This document shows positions 37,095-48,686 of a stretch of 64,000 bases of DNA, piece after piece. The stretch is from Psilocybe azurescens. Taxonomy: Eukaryota > Basidiomycota > Agaricomycetes > Agaricales > Agrocybaceae. The translations under genes and the position numbers were made by a program. The notes below the pieces were generated by a model. It worked only from the letters and a program-made list of their open reading frames with translations. It was not told the DNA's origin and did no database searches. Location of the stretch: positions 146,786 through 210,785 of the forward strand of contig JAJIRX010000711.1 in the NCBI GenBank assembly GCA_023853785.1. Direction: 5' to 3'. How positions within the stretch are numbered: the stretch's first letter is position 1; each line of letters begins with the position of its first letter.

Positions 37095-38455
37095 ATGAAC
37101 CCGTGGTTCATCTGGAGCGCCATTTTCAATACAGCAAGGTACGCAAAACTAAATATTAACTTCACGTTCACAGAAATTGACATCGGAAAAGACTGTCAAC
37201 AGCTCTCCAAATCCTCATTTTTCTTCCATTGACATTGGCGACTATATCCAATGAAGCCTTTCTCTTACTCTCGCTTATGTTGGCCGTTCATTCTCTCATT
37301 CATGGAACTATGAGTCTCTTCTGGGGCTCACATGCACTCTCCGTGCTGCAAGTACCAATGCATCCATTTTTACTTCTTGTTTGCTTCAACATCTTTTCAT
37401 CTTCGCCCGACCCATGGCTTATTTGGGCGGCGGAATGGTGGGGCACACTCCTCACGCTCTCAGGACCATTGTTTATTGTAATGGAGGGATTATCGAGTCT
37501 TTTGGTCGTCCAGAAGCTGGGCCAGGAAGGGAAACGGCTAGCAACCAGAGGAGAGGCATATCAGTTTGGCCTTCTAATTGCGACTTCTATTGCATATGTG
37601 GCTTCAGCATGGTGGATCGTGGATGTAAGTTTTTCTCCGTTTGTTCTCAGGATATTGTGGCTCATTTCGTCATTTCAAGTCATACCCAACGGCAGCGTCA
37701 TCGCCCCTATCTTCGACCCTGCTTGGAGTCGCGATAACAGCATTCCTTTTCCTCACCATCATTGGCTTTGTGCTGCGCCGGACAAATATTATTGAGTCAT
37801 CCGGACTGGCTGTCTTCATCGCCTACAATGTTTGGTTATGTGGCTTTGATCAAAAATCATTCACGGACCCCGCATCATCGTAGTAAGTGCAATTGTAAAG
37901 CCCTAATAAACCATTTTTTAACGCATTTCAATCAGTGCCCCTTTGTTGCCGAACATTCTTCCTCATATCCAAACACTTTTGAATTTCGTGATCAACACGC
38001 TCCCTAAACCCGTGCTTATCGCTCTCCTTTATCGGCTCTCTATTCTTCACTTGGCTTCGCGTATCCTCCCTACAATTGGTGCTGATAGCTGGGAGTCTGA
38101 AGAGGGTGTCGATGATACATGGAGTGACAGGCCGGTGAGTCCGGCGTTCTTAAAACGATCGTTGGAAATCCTAACTAATTACAATCTAACAACTCCTTCA
38201 GACATCAATGTTAACGCGTTTGCTGTTAACCTATCGACAGTCCATCTTCATCACTGTATATTCACATCTTCTCCGTAGGTTTCATTGGTTTTCAGCATGT
38301 TGCATCTTACTTATCATCTATGATCTAGTATTGGACCATTCGTCTCAAATATGGTGGAGATGGATGAACATCTTTTCACTCTGGTCATATGGTCAGTAGA
38401 GCTCATTGTCAGCTCTGAGGACGATATTGCCGAAAAGGAGTGGAAAGTCGACTAA
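37095..38455 (+). CDS. ICE2: ICE2 family ER membrane protein
   Basis: Begins MNPWFIWSAIFNTAR. Long hydrophobic exons follow: EAFLLLSLMLAVHSLIHGTM, GPLFIVMEGLSSLLVVQKLG, AYQFGLLIATSIAYVASAWW, SSPLSSTLLGVAITAFLFLT, IIGFVLRRTNIIESSGLAVF and IAYNVWLCGFD. The GLSSLLVVQKLGQEG segment is characteristic of fungal Ice2. The C-terminal exons read LPKPVLIALLYRLSILHLAS and end IAEKEWKVD. Ice2 shapes and inherits cortical ER in yeast, controls lipid-droplet to membrane lipid flow and restrains the Nem1-Spo7 phosphatase. About eight to ten membrane segments. Convergent with MOCS2B, with 125 bp between the stop codons. Confidence 0.9.
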
Positions 38456-38580
38456 TATATTAGACTGTGCACGTCGTCTCTGCATCGCTCAATACTACAA
38501 CAGGACAATACCATCAATTTATGTACATTTGCCTCAGCCCAATCAATATCGACAGCATGACACTATCAATACATTTGTCC

Positions 38581-39266
38581 CTAAGTATTCGCCTTCCATT
38601 CAGCTTCATTATCATCCTCTCCTTCATAATATTCTCGTTTCCATATCTGTGCTTTGCGTTTAACTTCTTCTAGAATCTCCTCGCAGGCAACGAAGGCCTC
38701 TTTTCTATGTGGCGAGGAAACCGCAATCACTTCAAGGATCTTAGACACTCACCACCACCTCAGTTAATATTCCAATAACGTACCGATGGAAGGCTCCCCG
38801 ATAGGCACTGTACCAAGGCGATGGTGGATGGCACATCTTATCAAAGGTTGGGCGACAATTGAGTCTGCTTGTGGTTGGTGTTCTGAACGTGAAGCCCCTG
38901 TAATCGCGATATGCCCAATGCTGAACATGGTCTTGATGGCTATGGCAGAGTATGCTTGATACTCGAGACGAGTCACCGTTTTCCCTATCAAACATCAGTC
39001 AAGACATCTCCTGTATCTACTTCCCAACCTTGCGAACCTTTGAAAGAATTACGCGTTGTACCTAATAAGTTCTAGTGATCAGTTGAAGTCAGAGGTGTCA
39101 ATCTAAGAAAGATTACAAAACCAATGAAGACGGCTGTTGCGCCTGCAGTGACATCTTGCACAGATGTAGTAATCTTGTGTGTGTCCAGAGGTTCATAAGT
39201 GAGAGCACAGATAACTTGAGAGTCTTTGAGGCTTGCTTCCACAGATGCTGCCGGTGTGAGGGCCAT
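38581..39266 (-). CDS. molybdopterin synthase catalytic (large) subunit, MoaE/MOCS2B
   Basis: Starts MALTPAASVEASLKDSQVIC and ALTYEPLDTHKITTSVQDVT. Splicing then gives AGATAVFIG joined to TTRNSFK and GKTVTRLEYQAYSAIAIKTM. A central exon carries RCAIHHRLGTVPIGEPSI, and the C-terminus VSSPHRKEAFVACEEILEEV runs into KAQIWKREYYEG. GTTRN, LEYQAY, IHHRLG and the K-IWK motif are the MoaE active-site signatures. The enzyme inserts dithiolene sulfurs into precursor Z to form molybdopterin for nitrate reductase, sulfite oxidase and xanthine dehydrogenase. Four or five exons; the exon border before RCAIHH is not fully resolved. Confidence 0.9.
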
Positions 39267-39366
39267 GGACTAAGAGATCGAGAGTGTGGGTAAAGTCATT
39301 TACTTGAACTTATCGCGTCGATTTGAAATTAGCCACAAGTTACTTTTGATTCAAACTGTCTATCCT

Positions 39367-41985
39367 ATGCAATGCTGGAGGCGTTCTCCATGTCTCCTCC
39401 AATATCTTGCTCGACCGGTATAGCTCTACCAACGCTCCTGTAGTCCTTCGGCCGTATCAAGAACATTGTCTAGAGGCTTGCATCGACGCTCTTTCATCTG
39501 GCTCGACGCGAATCGGTGTCTCTCTTCCTACCGGAGCAGGAAAGACGACTGTCTTCATCTCCCTTCTCTCCCGCATTTCCCCGCCGCCAGGAAACCAGGA
39601 AGCTAACAAATCTCTCATCATAGTCAATACCATCGAACTTGCTCGGCAGTCTGCTGCTCGTGTCGCGAACCTTTTCCCCGACTGGACTGTGGAGATTGAG
39701 CAAGGTACAAAGCACCAGGCGACTGGTTTAGCAGACGTGTATGTAACCAAACATCTCTGTAACTTAGTTTGTTGACCGAACTCTTTTCTTTCTAAAGTAC
39801 TGTTGCAACGTATCAAACGCTCAATAATGCACAGCGCGCGCTCAAATTCGACCCCAAGAAACTAAAGGCTGTCATTGTTGATGAAGCCCATCACGCTGCT
39901 GCTCCTTCGTAAGCCCTTTCAGTGCGTTTATTTTGGCATGAATAATATTTAATCTTTTCCTCTGAAGATACCGTCGACTATTGGCTAGATTCCACTCTGA
40001 AATTATAATCGATCCGGAAGTAGAAGGAAGTAGAGGACATGATCTAAATGGTCCAGATGCAATAGCAAGGGCAGACATCAAGATCAACGAACCAGACTCT
40101 GAAGTAAGTGCAGAGCACAGGGTTCCTATCATCGGTTTCTCGGCGACCTTTGGACGCCATGACGGTCTGGCTTTGGGTTCGGTGTTCGAACGAATTGTGT
40201 ATCACCGGGAGTTATCAGAAATGATGCTGGAAGAATGGTACACTTCAAATGTAGTGCTCATGTAAATTTACTCATTGCCTGATTTATTTCACGTAGGCTC
40301 TGCAAAGTCCAGTTCAAGGCTGTTCAGGCAGACCTGAACCTGTCTAACGTCACGATCAATAGGGCAAACGGAGACTTCAATCCAAAAAGTCTCGCGCATG
40401 TCGTGAATACGGAAACAATCAACAAATTAGTTGTAAAATCCTGGATTTTGCACGCATGTGAGGGTTCAAAAGGCATCGTATGATTCCAGCTTCACTGAAT
40501 CAATTCAAGCTCAAGCAAAATCCACTCTCATTTTTTGCGTTAATATTGCACATGTGAATGCTTTGACAGAAACCTTTCGATCGATTGGCATTGATGCGCG
40601 TTCAATATCTGGCAAGACTCCTGCGGATTTGCGAAAATCAACTGTTCAGGCATTCAAAGATGGAGAATTTCCTGTCCTAGTCAACTGCGGTAAGACAGAA
40701 CCTTTAGGCCTGACTTTCCTCAACGCAGATACTAACCGATATATATCCACAGCAATCTTGACCGAAGGCGCTGATATACCCAACATAGACTGTGTCATGA
40801 TTGCTCGACCAACTAGGTCGCGCAACCTTTACGCCCAAATGGTGTGTGATGCAAATAATTTCCAGCATTTCCAATTACCAACAGTTGGAAATTTTTGCAG
40901 ATTGGACGGGGCATGCGTCTCTCGCCAAGTACTGGCAAAGTAGACTGTATACTAATTGATTTCGTCGATACCCACGATCGACTAGGCCAAAATCTAGTTG
41001 TGTCGCCCTCACTCTTTGGGTTGGATCCCAATGTAATGGGAGATATCGAGCCTACTAGTACGTTACGTCTCAACTACGCTACTTGTTCCAGGCGCTGATC
41101 CACCTCACTTTTTAAAGGACGTCAAGAATCCGACGGGGAAGCACCTCAGCTGAGCATTGATATACCTGACCCATCTACTGTAACGTACACGGATTACGGA
41201 GATATCTTCTTGAAGAAATTATTGCCCGGCAGTCAACCATCGCGCATTCACTCTATGAGCGGTCTCGCCTGGGTCGATTGTGGTAAAGGCCTCTTTGTAC
41301 TCGAAGTCCTTAAAAGAGGACAAATTCGTATAAAAAAGAGGGTATGTAACGCGGAATTATTTGCCATTTCACTGATATTGATTAGACTTTCAAAAGAGGG
41401 CCACTATGTTTCTAATTTTAATCCCACCATCATATACGGGGCAGAGAGAGTCTTTGCTAGACCTAGACACATAACCAAAACCGAAGACCTCAACTCGGCA
41501 GTCAAAGGTACAGAAACTTTTCTTGATCGTGTCCTCCTGAAGGATTCTGGCGGTAGAGAGTTTTCAGCGTGAGTTTTACCGTTCCTTTGTTCTCTGAGCC
41601 AATGTTTCACTCACGCATCTTAATCATGCACAGGTTGCGTCGAAGTGCTAGATGGAGGCAAGAACCGGCAACGGAACCACAACGGAAATTCGTACTTAGC
41701 AAATGGAGTCAAAAAATAAGTCCAGAGTTGAACCAGGAGGCAAAAAGGATCTTTTATATGACATGACAAAGGGAAACATCGCCGAAATCATTACACGTCT
41801 CCGAAATGGGTCTATGGTGATTCAGGCATATTCCACTACAAGAAGAAATTCTAATGGAAGTGATTTGATACTAGTTTCAGTTGCAGAAGCTGTCGGCGAC
41901 ATTGGCGAAAAAGGCGGAAAAAGAGAAGAAGGAACAGGCTCGACGCTCTCGAGAGAAAGTTAGTGTCGGGCCTCTACCCGTCTAA
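39367..41985 (+). CDS. IRC3: mitochondrial DEAD/DEAH-type helicase IRC3
   Basis: Helicase motifs in order: [17 protein letters not shown] (Q-like), [18 protein letters not shown] (Walker A), [11 protein letters not shown] (Ib), [19 protein letters not shown] (Walker B, DEAH), [18 protein letters not shown] (III), [19 protein letters not shown] (IV), [20 protein letters not shown] (V) and [19 protein letters not shown] (VI). This is the Irc3 subset of superfamily 2, which maintains mitochondrial DNA in yeast. Upstream, an ATG at 39367 reads [17 protein letters not shown], an ideal Arg-rich mitochondrial presequence, but is out of frame by one base at the GG of 39416-39417. The C-terminus is basic and ends [10 protein letters not shown]. 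Its stop lies two bases from the stop of the convergent pseudouridine gene. Confidence 0.9.
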
Positions 41986-41987
41986 AT

Positions 41988-44900
41988 TCATGCCTTGTTT
42001 ATTGTGGAAAGGGCAGGAGAGACTGCCGAATGACTCTGCAGAGTCAATACAGCGGCTCTCTGGGCTGTTGAGATGGCGTTTTTCAGGCTCGTTGGGTGAT
42101 ACAACGCATTGGTGTCGCTTGCTAAAGTCGCCAGGAGCGCTCCTACGAAAGAGTCACCTGCCCCAGTAACATTTTCCAATGCCGTGACCGGTAGGGATGG
42201 GAAATGTTGCAGTACAATGATCTCATTCGAGTTGCCACGAGCAACCACGTATCTTTGTTGAGGATTACTGCGTAAATTGGCCCATCCTGAAGTAGATGCA
42301 TCTTTAGGGTCTATGCACATTGCAACCAATACACCCTTCTCTCCACATTTAATGATAAGGTGCTGAAAGAAAGGAAGCAGATGGATTGCCTTCTGAGCGA
42401 TTCCTTCATCAATGAGGAATTGCAACGTTGCTTTCGATCCAGCTTCATCGGATGAAGGCCTGCGCGCAAGTTGTTCGAGGTCGTTTCGGTAGGCTGAACC
42501 TAGATTAAAGCTATTAATTGCAGACCACCAAGACGAACCGCCCAGTTCGAAAAGGTCGGTCTGTGCAGCATCGTAGATTTGTCCGAGTTCGAGCAAATTT
42601 GGTGTGCAGAATGCAACAGGTTTCGCCGGAATATTGACCTGCTGAGAGCATCTAATGGCGGGAAGAATAGCGGTAGATTTGATGGTCGAAGTTGGTTCGC
42701 TATGTTTCTTTTAGTTAGATCCATGCTTTGGAAGAGGGAAAACAATATTTGGCCTACAAAAGAACTGGTGTTTTGTTAATAGATATTGACTTCACAGATT
42801 TGCAAAATATACCTTTGATAGCGTGGATTTCGCAATACTCAACAATAGACGCAATAGCATTGGGATGAAGATTGCCGTCTAGAGCCACAATGGTCGGCGT
42901 ATATTTCTTCAAAAGCGGGAGTATCTAAAGGGCGACTAAGGTTTTATGCGCAGAACGAAATTAAGGGATTGGAATTACCACTTCGCCAGTCATGGTATCA
43001 GTTATGGTCATATCCGCAACTCCTCCTACCAAAGTTCCTTGACTATCGAGGACCATATTGCACACAGCACTTGCGTGATCAAACCTTATGAGGCCGTCGG
43101 TTCTGATACCGTATTCTTCGAGTTTATCAACGAGAAGATGTCCAAATGCATCGTAGCCCACAGAACTGATCAGAACAGTAGACAAACTGGGGAACTTGGC
43201 CTCCATTATGCGGTGGGAGGCCTCGGCGATGTTACGGCCCACTCCTCCCAATGACAAGGTTACACGACCAGGAGCAGTTGAATGCACGGCAAGCGCAGAG
43301 TTTGTGCCTGAGTGTTCCTGCGAGGTTATGTCCACTGCTGCTGAACCGATAACCACTACACTAGCGGGAGGCTGAATCACGGACATGAGTATTGGTACAA
43401 GCTTTAGAAATTCGATTACTCACATGATGAACGCCTTCTACATTCGCATGATCTGCAAAAGACGATGCCGATAAATTCGTTAGAGGGTGATATGTGGAAG
43501 ATGGTTTGTCCCCAGAACTATAAGCCTAGAGTGCAAATGTAAACTTGTCAGCATGCATTGCCCTTTACAATGAAACTTTGGGCTCACCGCCTGATTGACT
43601 AGCTCCTGATACTTGACAGCAATCTGTCCACCTGATATGCAAAATCGTCAGCTTTCAAGTTGTTGCAACGGTATGGGCACTACTCGCCAACAAGTGCGGT
43701 GCTTTCTAGGAGGGCAATATTCGAAGTCAGAGATTTGCCAGAGCTCAGTTCAGCAATCCTGTCCAGGAGCCAAGGTGTAACATCTTTGCCACTTTTGCTG
43801 ATCCCATTTTGCTCCGACTCTAAAACCGCTTGATTAACATATTCTTGAATTTCTTGCCCTACGGCTTCGTACTCCTCTGGGATGGGTACAGCAATCAATG
43901 CGCCATTTTGCATTCCGAATTGCCATTGCGCATCTGGATTCTCGTGTCAGGTTTTCGGTTGTTTTTCTATGACAAGAATTAGTTTACATAGCATATTGGC
44001 GACCGTAGAAGGGCTATTGATATTCCATGGAACCTGGTCGGATTAAGATTAGTACAAGTACATGTTATGGCAAAAACCTACATTATAACCGCTATGACGA
44101 GAGAAGAATGCTGGAAATTCTTTGGATTCGCCATATGCAATAACAGGGACTCCAAGGGTTTCCTAGAACCATTTAGAATCGTCGAGATGCTAATGTCAAA
44201 ACTAATTACAAGATATTCGAGAGTCCTGAAAGTTTGTGGTGATTCAACAGGTGGTCTCAATTGGATTGCCAAGGCATGCAGACCTTTTAATGTCCAGGAT
44301 TGACTTCACTCCAGATGAGACGAGTCCAACAGGGCACCGCGTGAGTTCTTGAAGGTCGGCAGATATATCCAACGCTGTATTACATACGCGATTAGCTGGT
44401 CAAACTCATTGAGGGGGTCATCATGGGAGTATGCTCACAGTTCTCGCCACCGCGATGGACGCCACCAAGCCTAAGATACAGTCTTAGGAGTGTTTCCCCT
44501 TAAAAAATATGCTATATCTCTCACCCTCCTGTTGCAAACACCTATGGAGCGTAGATTAACAGAAGATGTGGTCTCTTAGGTTCACATTGCCGCACCTTGA
44601 TTCCAGCCAGGGAGGAAAATACCAGGGTTCCACTACAAGTCGTTCCTACCCAAGAAAGACACGCAGTCAGACAACCTAGTTTACCCGTCGGCCATGGCCT
44701 GATTTCGACATACCACCATCGGCTTTCAGGGCAATAGTTGCGGCGATATCACGGCGCGACACTTTGGCGGGTTTCAGTTTCCTAGAAGCCAATCGGTCCA
44801 GTTCTTCCCTAGTCAACCCTACCTTCACGCGTCCTCCTATAATACCAATTGTAGCAGGAGTAGAACCCGTTGACCTCACGATTTGTTCAAGGGACAATGG

Positions 44901-45113
44901 AACTTGGAGATTCGATGGATAAGGGAGACCATGGGTTACAAGGGCTGTTTCAAGCGCCACAACTGGTTTATTATGAGCCAGAGCATCCTCAACTTCAGGA
45001 TGAATATCTATCGGAGCTCCTTTCAGTAGAGCAATATTTGAACATAACTTGGGTGAAGTAGAGAAATTGCGATGCAGCGGTTTCGCTCCCCTGAGCGACC
45101 GCAACACAGACAT
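41988..45113 (-). CDS. fused pseudouridine-5'-phosphate glycosidase / pseudouridine kinase
   Basis: The N-terminus MSVLRSLRGAKPLHRNFSTS looks like a mitochondrial presequence. The glycosidase (PsuG) domain follows: KPVVALETALVTHGLPYPSN, TPATIGIIGGRVKVGLT, ATGGLGGVHRGGE, DISADLQELTRCPVGLVSSG and VPVIAYGESKEFPAFFSRHS. The second half is a PfkB-type kinase (PsuK): ASVVVIGSAAVDITSQEHSG, VTLSLGGVGRNIAEASHRIM, FCTPNLLELGQIYD and the PfkB signature ALENVTGAGDSFVGALLATL. Together they phosphorylate pseudouridine and split it to uracil and ribose-5-phosphate, salvaging modified nucleosides from RNA turnover. Fused forms are known in eukaryotes. At least ten introns. Confidence 0.92.
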
Positions 45114-46099
45114 GAAGATAAGCAGAAAGGTGAATTGTGACAGAATAACACGTATAGCGCCAATCGATTAATCGATTAAGTACTGTATGCGACCCTGACT
45201 TGTGGACGAATTTTGAACCCTTTAAAATGGTTATGTTGTAGATTTTTGTGATTATTTGCTGTAAATACATCTTTAGTAGCTCACATTGTAATTTCAGATT
45301 TTTTAATACTATATTTACCATTCAGTGAATATTTTTAGTCAGAGGTCCCAAAATTGTGCTATAGGCCACCCGTGAGTAAATGGATTTTACCCTTTGCCCT
45401 GATTGAGGAGATTGTCGTATTGCTAGATTAGATTTAGTTGCCTAATTAATGATGTCGTAATTTATAGATCAAAGTTGGGACTCCAGAAAAATTAATATGA
45501 GACCTTGCTGCTTTGAAATTTGTTCTGTAGTGTACAAATAACTCTGCTGCACCAATATGTGACCCCCTGGACATCCAGAGATCGACCAAAATTAATATTG
45601 TCTTTCCGACATTTTTGGTTATCAGAGAATTCTGCCGCAAATAAAATAGCTAAAAATACAGGACAGATGTTCCCTAATAGCATGGGCTATGTTCTCCAAA
45701 ACTCATGGTTTTTTCCCCCAGTAATATACTATCATCGCTACATAGGGTAAGGTTGAATGCATCACCTAAGTATCTTACAGATCAAAGCACTGTGCATGAG
45801 GTTTATCCATCACTGCCATCTTTTCAGCACCTAGGATCACCTCCAAACATCTTTATTTATGATGCTATGCTATCTGACATATAATTGCAACAAGTTTGAA
45901 GCATTTGCGTTCACGATGAACTTTAAAGATAAAGGAATTAGTGCGGGGCATCCGTGAGATTGCTTAGAAATCATGGCATGTTCGGCAAATTTACCTGGTA
46001 TTTCAGGGATCTATGCCTATTCCTTGTAAAACTTCCTCTATAAATTGCAATACACGTTCCTATAGTTAATTTCTATGTATGGATACAAAAAAGTTAAAG
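45114..46099. other. AT-rich gene-free stretch
   Basis: Nearly 1 kb of AT-rich sequence with stops in every frame and no splice-linked exons. It is the promoter side of the pseudouridine gene and the left flank of the transposon at 46102. No family is recognised. Confidence 0.5.
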
Positions 46100-46101
46100 T
46101 A

Positions 46102-46791
46102 CAGTCGACTCCTCGTAACCCATAGCCCAGATAACCCATACTCCCTAATACCCCATACATTTTCGGTCCACCGAGTTGGTTCGCAGGGAAATGCAAACCA
46201 TAACCCATACAACCGCAATAACCCATAACCCATACCCTCCTGGAGCAAAACCCATAGGTATGGGTGTTGAGTGGCACAGATCACAGTGATGTGACCATGT
46301 GCTGCTAGTGGCCGCTCAGGATATTGAAAATGAACCATTTATTACATTTTACTGTGAACCAACAAACTTTTACCACGGCTCCAAAACCTCTTGATATTCT
46401 TAAACAGGTCTCAACAAATTTGCGAACAAAATCAAGACTCAGAAAGATGCATTAACCTCAAAACTGTCATGCAGAGAAAGTATTTCATCTGCCAATGAGA
46501 GTTGGTTGGACCATGAAGCAAACACTGTCAAGGAGGAATATATTCTGCATGGCCTCAAAAAAGCCTCAGGCTATGAAAGAGAGCTCGAAAGGCCTAAAAA
46601 AATGAAAAGGCAATTATGAAAAAGCTAAGGGAATGGGCAGGAGACTTAATGAAGGTTCTAACTACGGTACATAGCCTATATTTTTTTGAAAATTTTGAAT
46701 AATATTTTTGTCCCTCCTCAAAGCCCATACTCCCTGATAACCCATACTCTGGGCAGTCCACCGAGAGGTATGTGTTATGAGGAGTCGACTG
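46102..46791. mobile_element. 690-bp non-autonomous pogo/Tc1-mariner-like element with TA target duplication
   Basis: Both ends carry the inverted terminal sequence CAGTCGACTCCTC, left at 46102-46114 and right as its complement at 46779-46791. TA dinucleotides flank the element directly at 46100-46101 and 46792-46793, the expected target duplication. CAGTCGACTC-type ends with TA insertion fit the pogo branch of Tc1/mariner. Subterminal motifs with CCCATACTCCCT and GTCCACCGAG recur in direct orientation at 46135-46175 and 46724-46765. The interior is too short for a transposase. One frame around 46464-46617 (SANESWLDHEANTVKEEYIL) may be a relic of its C-terminal part. The family is inferred from ends and target site only. 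Confidence 0.8.
46135..46765. repeat. subterminal direct repeats inside the pogo-like element
   Basis: Two copies of about 41 bases, 46135-46175 and 46724-46765, share CCCATACTCCCT, a CCCATAC echo and GTCCACCGAG in the same orientation. Further CCCATA-type octamers cluster near 46195-46255. Such arrays often serve as transposase-binding sites, but that is inference. Confidence 0.65.
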
Positions 46792-46793
46792 TA

Positions 46794-47091
46794 TTTCATT
46801 CAGATCTTGGCTCCACAGTACAAATGACCAACTGATGGGGTTGACCAGGCTCAGGGTCGGATGCAGTAATGTTTTCCTTCTGACCCTCACTTATATCGCA
46901 CAATAAATCCTTGGAGACATATTATATTGGACTGGTCTACGGATATAGGGACGTTTACGGGGGTATAGTGTAGCATCACCATACCCAGTGTAAGACAGAT
47001 AATGAAAAAGAGAGTCTATGCGTAATAAATGTATATAGTGCGTAGGCATCAAATGCGTCAGCTTATACCAACAGCGGACTAGACGCCTTTT
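46794..47091. other. intergenic, right flank of transposon to AAC 3' end
   Basis: About 300 bp, mostly the 3' UTR side of the ADP/ATP carrier. No other feature found. Confidence 0.4.
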
Positions 47092-48416
47092 TTAGCCGGA
47101 ACCTGAGAAGGGAGGATAAGTATATGAAACTCGGAAAAAGTTGGATTAATTCTACCTCCGGAGTAGACCTTTCCGAACATGACTTCTTGGAGCTTGTCAT
47201 ATAGGGACAGGACACCAGCACCAGCAACACCACGGAGGATGTTGGCACCAGCTCCCTTGAAGAGAGACTTCGTGCCCTCCTTGGCAATAATCTGGGATCC
47301 AGCATCGAACATCGACTTGTAGTTAACACCGGATCCAGAGGTCATCATCATGCGACGACTGGAGATACAACCGTTAGAATTCAATCATTGACAATGATAT
47401 AGAGAACATACCGAATGGTATCGAGAGGGTAAGAAGCGAGACCAGCACCGATGGTGACTCCCCAACCGAGACCGAAGGAAGCGAGGAAGGAACCTTCAAG
47501 TTGACCGACGAGGACGACAGGCTCTGTGAAAATTATGAGCGATCATGACAAACATAAACAGCAGAGAATGGGCAAACTCACTAAGCGAATCGTAGACACC
47601 AAAGTAGAGACCACGGTAGACAATGATACCAACGACGGAGGGGACGAAACCACGGTAGAGACCGGCAATACCATCGGAAGCGAGAGTCTTTTGTAGACAT
47701 CGACCAGGCCGTTGAACTGACGGGCACCTCCTCCCTTGGCGGATTTGGCGTCATTGGCGAGACGGGTACGAGCGTAATCGAGGGAGTAGACGAAGAGCAA
47801 AGAAGAGGCACCAGCAGCACCACCGGAAGCGACATTGCCAGCAAACCACTTAGCATAACCTTCGCTCTTCTTGAAGCCGAACAGCGATTTGAAGTAATCC
47901 TCTATTGATTAAATGGTTAGCACTATGCAGGCGCGCACTGAACAGACAACTACATACTGAAAGCAAAGTTCAGGGCCTGGGTGGGGAAGTAACGGATGAC
48001 GTTGGCGGTGTTTCCTCTCCACAACGCAAGGATACCCTCCTCACGATAGGTGCGGCTGAAAGCATCACCGATGCCCTTGTAAGGGGTGGCAAGACGACCT
48101 TGCTTGATCTGAAGGCGTGACGTGTCAACATTATTCAAAGTGCACACGAAGAAAAACTAACCATCTCGTCCTGGTTCTGGACCAAGAGCTTGATGCGCTC
48201 AATGGGAGCAGCAGAGGTCTTCGCAACAGCCTATGAATTCCCAATGAATAAGTCTTCATTTGAAGAAATGTAATATAGAAAGGCTTACAGCAGAAACACC
48301 ACCCATCATGAAATCGACTACATGACAACGACAATGAGCAACACTACGAACAGAGAAGGTGCAACAGACTTACTGGCGAATTCACGGGGCGACTTGCCCT
48401 TCTTTACTTCCGACAT
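47092..48416 (-). CDS. mitochondrial ADP/ATP carrier
   Basis: Six-helix mitochondrial carrier with three repeats. Starts [17 protein letters not shown] and [20 protein letters not shown], then [12 protein letters not shown] and [20 protein letters not shown], and [20 protein letters not shown]. The second repeat has [20 protein letters not shown] and [20 protein letters not shown]. The third has [19 protein letters not shown], which contains RRRMMM, the diagnostic signature of ADP/ATP carriers. It ends KVYSGGSG after a short last intron. The carrier exchanges cytosolic ADP for matrix ATP across the inner membrane. A T run at 47689-47692 has four bases where five are needed (LVDVYKK-TLASDG). 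In such an essential gene that points to a sequence error. Confidence 0.96.
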
Positions 48417-48686
48417 TTTGTAAGGGAACCGGAGGGAGGAGTGGAGGTTAAGGAAAAGGTTGAAGAAAGTGTTGGCGAGAAAACTTCGCGTCAAAAGGAC
48501 TTCGGGAAGCACCGGATCACTTTCAACTCCGCTCCCGCCCTAAGCGGCTACCTTGCCGTGATATCCTGCTTATGACCGGATTACTATCTCAATCAATAAA
48601 TATACAGTATGTTTCTGCGCATTAACACCGTAATATTAAAGTACACTAGTTGAATATTTATTGAATAAGTCTATGCGAGAATGGCA

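Noticed and set aside
46131..46260. Telomere-like repeat (many CCCATA units)
   Set aside because: The unit is about eight bases (AACCCATA) with irregular spacing, not the fungal TTAGGG repeat, and it sits inside the pogo-like element.
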